From NCBI RefSeq assembly GCF_016904955.1, contig NZ_JADIKE010000035.1, forward strand, positions 310,001 to 374,000: a stretch of 64,000 bases of DNA, written 5' to 3'. This DNA is from Dyella flava. GTDB taxonomy: Bacteria > Pseudomonadota > Gammaproteobacteria > Xanthomonadales > Rhodanobacteraceae. Under the pieces are notes generated by a model. That model saw only the letters and a program-made list of their open reading frames with translations. It was not told the DNA's origin and did not search any database. The position numbers and the translations under genes are program-made. Shown one piece after another: positions 8,985-17,151 of this stretch; position 1 is the first letter of the stretch; each line of letters starts with the position of its first letter.

Positions 8985-10174
8985 CGACGCGTTGCTGGCG
9001 ATATCGAGCGCGTAGCTTCGCAGCGCCGGTAGATAGCCTTCTGTTCGCAACGGGCCTATTTGCTTGCGCACACCATGAATCCACTAATAAAACCACGCGC
9101 AATCACGCAGCGCATCACACCTCCCTTCCCCGTCGATCTCGCAAGCCTATGTGTAGCCCTATGAGCAACAGCACATCTGACACCAGCCGCTCCGCGCCCG
9201 ATAGCAACACAGCGCCCAGCGCAGACAATGACGATGTCGTCCGAATCGCTGGCGGGTTCGACGACGACGGTACGCCTTACGCACGCGCCGTGCTCACGCC
9301 CAACGACGATCAGCGCACCAAAGAAATTCTGATCGATCATCGCCCCGCTATTCCGGTCATCTTCCTGCCCGGTGTGATGGGCACGTTGCTGTCAGACAAG
9401 ACCACCGGAAAATTCGTGTGGTATCCACCCAATATGGACGCCGTGGGCTCCGCTATTTCCGGCATTGCATCCGTCATAGCCGGACGATTCGCCAGCCCCG
9501 CCGCACGCGCGAAACGCTTCGATCCGCAGAACGCCGTGGTCGATCCCACCGGTCCGGTTATGGTCGGTAATAGCGGCCTGACCGAGGACGAAGCTCGTCG
9601 GCGTGGTTGGAGCACCGTGCATCGTTGGAGTTATCAGCCGACGTTGGCCTGGCTCGAATATACGCTCAACCATCCCATGCTCGCCGGCCTTCCCCATGGC
9701 GAATGGGCGCAGGGTGATGCGGAGGGAGCCAAAGCCGCCCTGAAAGCCGTGCTGGGTACCGATCCGGCGGACTACGGCGCTTATGGATCCGGCGGCTCCA
9801 TCGACGCCAACTCCGACGTATTCAAGTCGCTGCTCCGTTATCGCTACACCGTCTATGCCATTGGCTACAACTGGCTTCAATCGAACCAGAAGTCGGGCGA
9901 GGACGTGTTGAATGGCCTTGATTTCAAAGACCAGAAAACGAAAAAGACCACCCGCATCATGGGCATCCGCGAAATCTGCCGGGAAAACAAAACAGAGAAG
10001 GCGATCATCATCACCCACTCGATGGGCGGCCTGGTCGCACGCATGGCTTGCCAATTTTCGGACGGTGCCAAAGACATGTACGGCGTGATCCACGGTGCGC
10101 AACCGGCCACGGGGGCGCCTCTGTTCGCCAAGCGTTTTCGCACGGGTGCTGAAGGCACCACTTTCAAGGACAGG
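8919..10174 (+). repeat. Direct repeat, unit B: end of tli4-2, spacer, first 338 codons of tle4-3
   Basis: This is the second unit of the 1256-bp direct repeat (first unit 5741-6996, offset 3178 bp). Lack of silent changes over this length points to recent duplication or gene conversion. It is long enough for RecA-dependent recombination, which could delete or amplify one effector-immunity module. Confidence 0.9.
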
Positions 10175-11053
10175 TTCGCCAATAAAAGCCTACTGGGTGC
10201 CGATGACGCTCAATTTGTTGCTGTCGCGAGCAACGCCGAAGGGCCGATGGAGTTGGCGCCGATGCCTGATTACTACGATGGCAAGCCGTGGTGGATTTTT
10301 GTGGATAAGAACGGCAAGGAGCGTATGGCATTGCCACAACAAAGTGCTCTCGACGAGATTTACCTCTGCGACAAATGGTATGGCTTGTTACCGGATAGTT
10401 CTTTGCTGGATCCAGCGGGAATTGTGCGAGAGAAGCTCAAAAAAGAGAATAGGAACACGAGCGTACATGAAAACTTTCAGAAGACACTGCTTGCAGTGGC
10501 TCACAGGCAAGAATTGCTGCGTAACAACTATCATCCAAATACCTATGCGATGTACGGAAACGGCGCTCTCGAACCCAAAACTTCCGATGGAAGCGAAAAG
10601 TCTTCAAAGCTGGAATTCAGTCATCCAGGCGACAAGCTGACAACTTGGGGAACGGTGATTTGGCAAGGTGACATTCCCGATGGCGCTGGGGAAGATGAAC
10701 TGAAAACCGCCCAACTGATCCATGACGATCATCATGGTGTGCTCAAGATATTGGTAGCTGGCCAGACCGTAACGTTCACCGTGCAGCAGAAAGCCATCGC
10801 ACCGAAGGGGGGAGAAATAGATAACGGCATCGTCAAAGGTGACGGCACCGTACCGATCTTTTCTGCCGAATCGCAAGCTCGTGGAGTAATCCCCGCCCTG
10901 TCGATGGCTTCGAGTAAAGCCGAGGGTGTGCAGATGGTCTTTGTGCAGGGTGGCTACGAGCATCAGTTTTGCTTCGCTCACCCTTGGTCGCGCTGGGCCA
11001 CGTTGTACAGCATGGCCAAGATTGCGCACAGCATCAAAGCGAAAGTCCAATGA
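9161..11053 (+). CDS. Tle4-like T6SS phospholipase effector, copy 3
   Basis: This 630-residue protein is essentially a copy-2 N-terminal half joined to a diverged C-terminal third. The catalytic elbow THSMGG is intact. In the C-terminal motif it reads FCFAHPW where copies 1 and 2 read FCFDHPW, so residue 606 is Ala instead of Asp; whether this affects activity is unknown. The start at 9161 aligns with the other copies. The frame is open upstream to 8936 only because the preceding spacer lacks stops. It ends in an ATGA overlap with its immunity gene. Confidence 0.85.
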   Translation: MSNSTSDTSRSAPDSNTAPSADNDDVVRIAGGFDDDGTPYARAVLTPNDDQRTKEILIDHRPAIPVIFLPGVMGTLLSDKTTGKFVWYPPNMDAVGSAISGIASVIAGRFASPAARAKRFDPQNAVVDPTGPVMVGNSGLTEDEARRRGWSTVHRWSYQPTLAWLEYTLNHPMLAGLPHGEWAQGDAEGAKAALKAVLGTDPADYGAYGSGGSIDANSDVFKSLLRYRYTVYAIGYNWLQSNQKSGEDVLNGLDFKDQKTKKTTRIMGIREICRENKTEKAIIITHSMGGLVARMACQFSDGAKDMYGVIHGAQPATGAPLFAKRFRTGAEGTTFKDRFANKSLLGADDAQFVAVASNAEGPMELAPMPDYYDGKPWWIFVDKNGKERMALPQQSALDEIYLCDKWYGLLPDSSLLDPAGIVREKLKKENRNTSVHENFQKTLLAVAHRQELLRNNYHPNTYAMYGNGALEPKTSDGSEKSSKLEFSHPGDKLTTWGTVIWQGDIPDGAGEDELKTAQLIHDDHHGVLKILVAGQTVTFTVQQKAIAPKGGEIDNGIVKGDGTVPIFSAESQARGVIPALSMASSKAEGVQMVFVQGGYEHQFCFAHPWSRWATLYSMAKIAHSIKAKVQ

Positions 11054-12165
11054 ACCTTAGCGTACCCTCTTCGCGCGTGCTACCTGCACTTCTGTTTGTA
11101 TCACTGTTCAATCTTTCCACCTTTGCGCGGACGACCTCTGTGGAACCTATTATGAATAACAATCCCTTGCTTGCAGGCTCTCGCCCTTGGTGCATAGGTC
11201 GATTTGTAATTGACCGTCCCGCCCATAGCGAGATTGGCTATGAAAAGTATGAATTCACCGGCGACAAGATTGATATTACTCGAAACGTTAGCCTTGGAAC
11301 GTTTCAATACAAAGTCGACGCACGCGAAGATGAACTAAGGGAAAAGAAGCGCACCATTCTCATCCCGTATAAAGAATCAGTCAAAAGAGGGCTTCCAAAT
11401 GGGGTTGTGGGAACCGAAATACCGTGGCTGGAAAAGGCTGTTTCTCCGTCACAAACATCGCGTTTACTGATTTATAGGCAATATGGAGATCATCTGAATC
11501 TTCCGCTTGATGGAGAGGGGTACGTACTGACAGGAAGCACCATGCTTTCCATGAAATTCGATTTAGGAGGCAGCGTTATCCAAAAGGTCATCCTCGACGA
11601 AAGCGATTGGTACAGAAACGTTTCCTACCGCGATAACTGGGATATTCCCACCGAACGCGGCTTCTGCATCAACGGCGCCCTGATCGGCGGCCCTTCACGT
11701 AATAGCGAAGTTGCCGAGCAAACCATTTCTATGATACCTGGCAAGCCCTCTTTGTTCGTTATTAAAATGCGCGACGCGGTTGAGGCGGATCGGAAATTCT
11801 CATTACTAAAGACACTGCCTGATCTACGCAATGACCTCAAAGAGAGAGGTTACAGCCACAACGTACGCGTCCTGCGCGAAGGAAAACGCCAAGTGGCAGG
11901 CATGGACGCCGAGGAAGTGTTGTTGTCCATCAAAGATGGCAAAACGCAAGTATTCCAGTTTTATTTGCAGGCTCCAGGCGACCCCAACACAACCGCCCAG
12001 CCGCATACCGAAATCCAGCTGTTACTAGGCGACGAACTTTCCGACGCCGATAAAGACAGCGGCATGAAGCCAGAAGACATGTCCTCGCCTGTCGACGAGG
12101 CCGGCGCGATCCAAGCGTGGGACACGCTGCTCAACAGCATGCATTTGCGGCCGGGTGCCATGTGA
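11050..12165 (+). CDS. Tli4-like periplasmic immunity protein, copy 3
   Basis: This 371-residue protein starts at the ATG that overlaps the lipase stop; the same frame is open further upstream inside the lipase gene, but a start there would have no signal peptide. From 11050 the protein has a typical one (core VLPALLFVSLFNLSTFA). It carries the family motifs PWCIGRFVIDRP and FCINGALIGGPSRNSE. The second half is nearly identical to copy 2, and the first half partly resembles copy 1 (for example GDKIDITRNVSLGTFQYKV), suggesting mosaic exchange among the three genes. Confidence 0.85.
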   Translation: MNLSVPSSRVLPALLFVSLFNLSTFARTTSVEPIMNNNPLLAGSRPWCIGRFVIDRPAHSEIGYEKYEFTGDKIDITRNVSLGTFQYKVDAREDELREKKRTILIPYKESVKRGLPNGVVGTEIPWLEKAVSPSQTSRLLIYRQYGDHLNLPLDGEGYVLTGSTMLSMKFDLGGSVIQKVILDESDWYRNVSYRDNWDIPTERGFCINGALIGGPSRNSEVAEQTISMIPGKPSLFVIKMRDAVEADRKFSLLKTLPDLRNDLKERGYSHNVRVLREGKRQVAGMDAEEVLLSIKDGKTQVFQFYLQAPGDPNTTAQPHTEIQLLLGDELSDADKDSGMKPEDMSSPVDEAGAIQAWDTLLNSMHLRPGAM

Positions 12166-12202
12166 TGGCGCTATGAAGAGCGCGCAGTCAAAGGAATGAG
12201 CC

Positions 12203-12490
12203 ATGAGACGTTACGACATCCTGAAAGGCGATTCGACCACCGCTGGCGGCACCGTCGAAGGCGGCGATGCCAACGACATGGTGAACAACCGCGAACAAGC
12301 TTTTGAAAACGATCCTGTGTGGTGCCCCGCCTGCAACACCCTGGGGCGCATCGTGTGCGACGGACCACGTATATCAATGAAGGGGCCCGATGGCCGCGAA
12401 GCCGCGTTGAGCGACGACCTGTGCGTATGCCGATGCAGCCCGAGCCCGCGCCTGATCCCCTCTCAGAGCACCTCTTACGTGGACGTTTGA
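12203..12490 (+). CDS. PAAR-domain T6SS tip protein
   Basis: This small protein of 95 residues begins with RRYDILKGDSTTAGGTV, as PAAR proteins often do (a polar 'GD.TTHGG.V' start). It has Cys/His-type ligands in WCPACNTLGRIVC and DDLCVCRC, which fit the metal-binding apex of the PAAR cone. PAAR proteins sharpen the VgrG trimer and can carry effectors; this one has no toxin extension, so it is probably structural for the VgrG at the window start. A good ribosome-binding site (AAAGGAATGAG) lies just before the ATG. It follows tli4-3 by 37 bp and belongs to the same co-directional run. Confidence 0.8.
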   Translation: MRRYDILKGDSTTAGGTVEGGDANDMVNNREQAFENDPVWCPACNTLGRIVCDGPRISMKGPDGREAALSDDLCVCRCSPSPRLIPSQSTSYVDV

Positions 12491-12574
12491 TGCACTAAGG
12501 TCGTTTTGGGCCCAATGTGGTTGTCGCCGCGACGCGGCCACTATGACGGACCTTTTGCAGAAATACGGAAAGCC

Positions 12575-15500
12575 ATGACTAAACTACGGAAAGATCAGCT
12601 GTCCATTCTGATATTGGCGCTCCTCGCTATCGGCGCCATCCTGCTTTTCGGGGAACGCCTGGGTATCAAGACTCCGGACGAGCGAAGTATCTGGGTTTCA
12701 GCGGTAGCGCTTTGCTCCGTCGTGCTGACCATCATCGCTGGCCTCGAGCTTTGGGGCCGCTGGTCGGGAGCGAAGCATACACTTAGAAAATGGCTTCACC
12801 TTCGCCTGCCTGAAATGGTCGGCACCACGCAGGCCAGCGTGCTTGCGTCGCGTCAGGCGACCGCAGCGTCTTCGGACACCTTTGCTCTTCTTTTTCAGGA
12901 GCTGAAACGCCGCCACGGCTGGCACTGGCGTTATCGCGATCGCTGGCTGCTGGTGTGCGGCGATGACGCGGCGGTCGATGCCTTGGCACCGGCACTACGC
13001 AAGAACGGTTATGCCATCCACCCGGGCATGGTGTTGCTGCACACCGGCTACGGCGACACGCTCGACGCGACGCGATTGCACGCTATCGCCCGCATGCGTC
13101 GCCGCCGTCCCGTGGATGCGCTGGTGCAGGTTTTGCCCCATCAGGACGACGGCGCGACCTCGTTCCAGGTAGATGCCCTTTCCCAAGCATGGTTCTCGCA
13201 GGCCAACGCGCTGCGCTGGGCCGCGCCCACCTACGTGCTGAACGTCGTCACCGTCGACGGTGCCATGCCCGAGCAAGGCGAAGCGATTGCCTGCCTGTGG
13301 CAAGGCCGGGTCGAGGCGGAGCGGGAAATCGCCGCACTGACCGACCTGTCGCGCGTGCTGGCCGATACCGCCGTGCAGCGCATGAGCGAGCAGCGCCAGG
13401 TGCGTTACCTCGCGCAACTGTCGGGCTACATCGCCGCGCAGGCTGCCGCGTTGGTGGCGTGCCTGGCGCAGATCGGCCGTGGTTATCGCCGGCAGGCGCT
13501 TATCGCCGGTGTGCTGTTTGCGCCAGCCTTCAAGCCCAAGCCCGATCGCGTGGCGGGCTTCGATCACGCCGTGCCGTCGCATCAGGCCACCTGGGACACC
13601 ATCGCCGCGCACAGCCGACGTGTGCGTGGACACCGCATGGGTTTCTCGTGGCCGAGCGTGTGCGCCTGGGCCGTGACCGGCTGCGCGGTGGCGTGGCTGC
13701 TGGGTACGCTGGTGTCGTTCACGCTCAACCGCAACGCGATCGTGCGGGTGCAATCGGCGCTGCAAACGGTGCGCACCGCCACCACGCGCACGCAATCCTT
13801 GCAGGCGCTGGATGTCGTGCAAAAGCAGCTGGATACGCTGGAGGCACATCAGCCGCATGGCGCGCCGTGGCGCCTGCGTTTTGGTCTGAACCGCGACCGG
13901 GCCTTGCAAGCGGCGTTGTGGCCCTCGTATGCCGCGGCGAGCGCGCGTGCGCTGGTGCAGCCGTGGCGTGCCGAGCTGGAGCAGCGGCTGCAAAAGCTCG
14001 GCACCTTGTCCGACCAGGCCTTGGCGAGCGGTGGCGAGGATACGGTGAAAGGCGCGTATGCGGATCTGAAGGCCTATCTGATGCTGGCCGACCCCACGCA
14101 TGTCGAGGCGCCCTTCCTCACGCAACAGTGGCTGGCGGCATCCGCCGCGCAGCGTCCACGTGATACGTCGCTGAGCGGAGGGGCGTGGAACGACCTGATG
14201 CAGCATCTGGTCACCTTTCATGTGGAGCACCTGGCTCAGGCGCATCTGCCCGGAGGTGTCTCGTTGGCTGCGCCAGCCCAGCCGGCCCTGGTGAACGCGG
14301 CGCGGCAGACCTTGGTCGGGGTGATTGGCCTGCAGAATTCCACCGATGCGGTGTATCAGCAGATCCTGGCGGAGAACCGCGACAAGTATCCCCCGCTGTC
14401 CCTGCAAACGCTGCTGGGCGATAGCAGCAGCCGCGGCGTGTTCGCCACCTCGGAAACCGTGGCCGGCGTATTTACCCGCCATGCCTGGGATGAGCGCATC
14501 GGCAAGGCGATCGACCAAGCCGGTGCCACGCGCACGGTGGCGGGCGATTGGGTGCTGAGTGATAGCCGGGCTGCTTCTGCCGCACCCTCGGCCGATGCCC
14601 TGCGCACTGCGTTGCGCGAACGCTATTTCAGCGATTACGCACGCGCCTGGCAGCAGTTCCTCAACAGCGTGCGCTGGCAGCCGGAGGCCTCGCTGTCCGG
14701 CACCGTCGACCAGATGAACCTGCTGGCCGATCCGCAGCGTTCCCCGCTGTTGGCGTTGTTCAAGGTGATCGTGTATCAGGCCGGCACGGGGACGGAGGTG
14801 GCGTCGCTGTCCGATACGCTGGTGAACAAGGCCAAACAACTGGTGCACCGTGATGAACCCAATCCGTCCAGGAGCGCGGCGCCCGCCGATGCTTCACCGC
14901 TGGCCAACGCGTTCGGGCCACTGCTGCAACTGGCGGGCGGCGATGATACGGATGCAACGCGGAAGGAGGCGCTCAGCGCCGCCGGCAGCGACATCAGCCT
15001 GGCGCGGTATCTGGAGCGCGTGACAGCGGTGCGCCTGAAGCTGCAGCAGATCATGCTGAGCACCGATCCGGATGCGATGGCGCGGGTGACCGCGCAGGCC
15101 ATCCTGCAAGGCAGGACGTCCGAGCTGGCCGACAGCCGCGACTACGCCGGCCGGGTAGCGGCCAGCCTGGGGCAGCAATGGGGTGGCTTCGGCGATGCGC
15201 TGTTCCAGCGTCCGCTGGATCAGGCCTGGGATGCGGTGCTGACGCCGGCGGCGGCCAGCCTCAACGACACCTGGCGTAGCACCCTGTTATCGGACTGGCA
15301 TGCCAGCTTTGATGGGCGCTACCCCTTCGCCGATAGCGACAACGATGCATCGCTGCCGGAGCTCGCGCGCTTCCTGGCGGCGAACCACGGCGTGCTGATG
15401 CAGTTTGTGCAAACCCAGCTGGGTGGCATCCTGGAACGCCAGGGTGATCACTGGGTGGAAGTGCAAGGCGCGGGACGCCAGGCGCTGCACGTCGACCCGG

Positions 15501-16078
15501 CCTTTCTGGACGCGCTCAATCGCCTGCAACACACCGCCGGCGTGCTGTTTCCTTCCGCCGATTCACGCGTGCGCTACGAACTGCGTGCCGTGCCGACACC
15601 CGGCATCACGGACTTTTCCATCGTGCTGTCCGGCCGCCAGCTGCATTACTTCAACCAGCGCGAAGCCTGGATGCCGTTCGAGTGGCCTGGCGATGCGCTG
15701 GACAACCTCACCCGCATCGACTGGCAAACCCAGCAAGGCGGCTTGCGCTCCACGCTGGAATTCGAAGGCCGCTTCGGCCTGATCCGTTTGCTGGAGCGCG
15801 CCACGGTCAAGCAAGAGGACAGCGCCCGTTATCTGCTGACCTGGACGCCGTCGTTAGGCAGCACACCGGATCTGCGCGTGCAGTTGCGCAGCGAAACCGG
15901 TAAGGGACCGCTGGAGGTGTTGGCGCTGCGGCATTTTCTGTTGCCGACGCGCATTTTTAAGGGCAGCGACGCAGCACGGCGGGTCGCGGGCGGGCCCCTG
16001 CCACCCGAGGGCGTCGCCGCATCGGGCGAGGCGCCCTCTTCCAAGTTGCCGCGCATTGCACTGCCGGAAAGGGATTGA
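12575..16078 (+). CDS. TssM/IcmF-like T6SS membrane protein with degenerate NTPase motifs
   Basis: This protein is about 1167 residues long. Two helices near the N-terminus (ILILALLAIGAILLF and a second around residues 36-55), a third around 365-385 (VCAWAVTGCAVAWLLGTLV), and a long periplasmic C-terminal part reproduce the TssM layout. In the cytoplasmic domain, where TssM usually has a Walker A loop, the sequence is LLVCGDDAAVDAL. The Walker B/DTAGR position reads VLLHTGYGDTL, and the TKCD-like position reads VVTVDG. All three nucleotide-binding motifs are therefore lost. The ATG at 12575 is preferred because it puts the first helix at the N-terminus; the frame is open from a TTG at 12506. 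No tssL or tssJ is next to it. It may be a specialised or accessory paralogue. Confidence 0.75.
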   Translation: MTKLRKDQLSILILALLAIGAILLFGERLGIKTPDERSIWVSAVALCSVVLTIIAGLELWGRWSGAKHTLRKWLHLRLPEMVGTTQASVLASRQATAASSDTFALLFQELKRRHGWHWRYRDRWLLVCGDDAAVDALAPALRKNGYAIHPGMVLLHTGYGDTLDATRLHAIARMRRRRPVDALVQVLPHQDDGATSFQVDALSQAWFSQANALRWAAPTYVLNVVTVDGAMPEQGEAIACLWQGRVEAEREIAALTDLSRVLADTAVQRMSEQRQVRYLAQLSGYIAAQAAALVACLAQIGRGYRRQALIAGVLFAPAFKPKPDRVAGFDHAVPSHQATWDTIAAHSRRVRGHRMGFSWPSVCAWAVTGCAVAWLLGTLVSFTLNRNAIVRVQSALQTVRTATTRTQSLQALDVVQKQLDTLEAHQPHGAPWRLRFGLNRDRALQAALWPSYAAASARALVQPWRAELEQRLQKLGTLSDQALASGGEDTVKGAYADLKAYLMLADPTHVEAPFLTQQWLAASAAQRPRDTSLSGGAWNDLMQHLVTFHVEHLAQAHLPGGVSLAAPAQPALVNAARQTLVGVIGLQNSTDAVYQQILAENRDKYPPLSLQTLLGDSSSRGVFATSETVAGVFTRHAWDERIGKAIDQAGATRTVAGDWVLSDSRAASAAPSADALRTALRERYFSDYARAWQQFLNSVRWQPEASLSGTVDQMNLLADPQRSPLLALFKVIVYQAGTGTEVASLSDTLVNKAKQLVHRDEPNPSRSAAPADASPLANAFGPLLQLAGGDDTDATRKEALSAAGSDISLARYLERVTAVRLKLQQIMLSTDPDAMARVTAQAILQGRTSELADSRDYAGRVAASLGQQWGGFGDALFQRPLDQAWDAVLTPAAASLNDTWRSTLLSDWHASFDGRYPFADSDNDASLPELARFLAANHGVLMQFVQTQLGGILERQGDHWVEVQGAGRQALHVDPAFLDALNRLQHTAGVLFPSADSRVRYELRAVPTPGITDFSIVLSGRQLHYFNQREAWMPFEWPGDALDNLTRIDWQTQQGGLRSTLEFEGRFGLIRLLERATVKQEDSARYLLTWTPSLGSTPDLRVQLRSETGKGPLEVLALRHFLLPTRIFKGSDAARRVAGGPLPPEGVAASGEAPSSKLPRIALPERD

Positions 16079-16080
16079 GC

Positions 16081-16400
16081 ATGTTTGCGAATCTGCTGAA
16101 ACGCCCCCTGCCCTACGAACGGACTAGGGCCTGTCAACGCTATTGGCGTAGCCCGCGCCGCAAGATGTTTACGCGCCAGCCAAGAAAGAGTGAGGGAGTG
16201 TACGCCGGTACACGACTGAGCGATGACGCCGGATGGCGGGCAAACAGACCCTAAATCACCTCAACGAATCGATCCTTCCCCAAGTCGTCGAGCTTCTGGA
16301 AGGCATCAAATTTATCGATGCACCCTCCTCCGCACCCGTGAGTAGCGGCACTACGGCAGTGCCCCATCTGCTATCGATACGAAAACCATCGAGACCATAA
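16081..16400 (+). pseudogene. Possible remnant of the gene after the TssM-like gene, split by the element
   Basis: An ATG two bases after the TssM stop opens a frame (MFANLLKRPLPYERT) that runs straight into the MITE-like element at 16126. After the element, a frame from 16254 to a TAA at 16398-16400 reads like protein (LNESILPQVVELLEGIKF). Simple excision leaving one TA would not put the two in the same frame, so this is only a candidate. The original gene is not recognised. Confidence 0.25.
16126..16253. mobile_element. Short MITE-like element with TA-flanked inverted ends
   Basis: The 128-bp segment begins TAGGGCCTGT and ends ACAGACCCTA, inverted ends with one mismatch that include a TA at each side. 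It contains a perfect small palindrome, GTGTAC-gccg-GTACAC, and a longer imperfect hairpin (GTTTACGCGCCAGCC pairing with the segment near the right end). It has no coding capacity. The features fit a non-autonomous insertion or REP-like element; no transposase is in the window to name the family. Confidence 0.45.
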
Positions 16401-16531
16401 GCCAAGTGTATTACCCCTGCGAAATTTCGGTCAGGTAGCAGCTGCTGCCTACCTCGGCAATCCCGTACGGGATACACGCTCATGCGCGCATACAGTGCGG
16501 TAACGGACATGTGGAATAGATCAGAGCACCC
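16401..16531. other. Island edge, no recognisable gene
   Basis: Nothing convincing is coded between the possible gene remnant and the lspA stop. A frame on the - strand (16510-16256, 84 codons) is open, but it has no recognisable motif and no good ribosome-binding site. Confidence 0.4.
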
Positions 16532-17017
16532 CTAAGGACGCGATGGACGCAAACCAAACAGGATCAGCAACACGGCACCCACGCAAACCCCGCAGTCGGC
16601 AACGTTGAAGGTGGGGTAGTACCAGTCACGGTAGTAGACCTGGATAAAGTCGGTAACCTGCGCCGCGTGCAGGCGATCGATCAGATTGCCCAGCGCACCA
16701 CCGATCACCAGCGACAGCGGCAAGGCAGTGCGCCATTCACGGCGCGCGGTACGCGCCAGCCAGATCACCAGTGCGACGCTGATCACCACCGCCAACACGA
16801 CGAAGAACCAGCGCTGCCAGCCACCACTCTGGGCGAGAAAACTGAAAGCCGCGCCAGTGTTGAAGGCCAGCGTCCAGTTGAGAAACCCCGGAATGACCGG
16901 ATGTGGCGTGCCCTCCGGCTGCAGCGCGGTGAGCGCCCACCACTTGGTGAGCTGGTCGGCGACGATCAGCAACACGGAAACCAGCAGCCAGGGAAGTGCG
17001 TTGGGTTTGGAGTTCAT
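16532..17017 (-). CDS. lspA: Lipoprotein signal peptidase II
   Basis: This 161-residue inner-membrane aspartyl protease removes signal peptides from diacylated prolipoproteins. It has four hydrophobic segments and the conserved boxes VADQLTKWW, FNTGAAFSF, GALGNLIDR and FNVADC; the catalytic Asp pair sits in GNLIDR...DF and NVADC. Length is normal for the family. It is the last gene of the murJ-ribF-ileS-lspA block. In many relatives ispH follows directly, but here the T6SS island lies beyond its stop. Confidence 0.95.
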   Translation of the reverse strand: MNSKPNALPWLLVSVLLIVADQLTKWWALTALQPEGTPHPVIPGFLNWTLAFNTGAAFSFLAQSGGWQRWFFVVLAVVISVALVIWLARTARREWRTALPLSLVIGGALGNLIDRLHAAQVTDFIQVYYRDWYYPTFNVADCGVCVGAVLLILFGLRPSRP

Positions 17018-17081
17018 GGAGTTTCTCTAAAGGGACAACGCCCATCACCTGCACATGAATGCGAAGAGCCATGCTTGCCTT

Positions 17082-17113
17082 GCCGCCATTCCCGCTTGCA
17101 CGGGAATGACGGC
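17082..17113. repeat. Small REP-like inverted repeat between ileS and lspA
   Basis: The segment reads GCCGcCATTCCCG-cttgca-CGGGAATGaCGGC, a near-perfect stem with a six-base loop. This 'CATTCCCG...CGGGAATG' type of palindrome is a common dispersed intergenic repeat in proteobacteria. It sits in the 134-bp gap between two co-transcribed genes and could pause or process the transcript. Confidence 0.7.
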
Positions 17114-17151
17114 GCGAAAAACGATGACCGCGAAAAAAGGCTAAACCGCGA

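Noticed and set aside
12995-14848. 617-codon open frame on the - strand
   Set aside because: It lies wholly inside the TssM-like gene, is rich in Arg/Gln/Gly/His as expected of a GC-rich antisense frame, and has no family motif.
16256-16510. 84-codon - strand frame in the island edge
   Set aside because: No ribosome-binding site, no motif, and a competing protein-like frame on the other strand.
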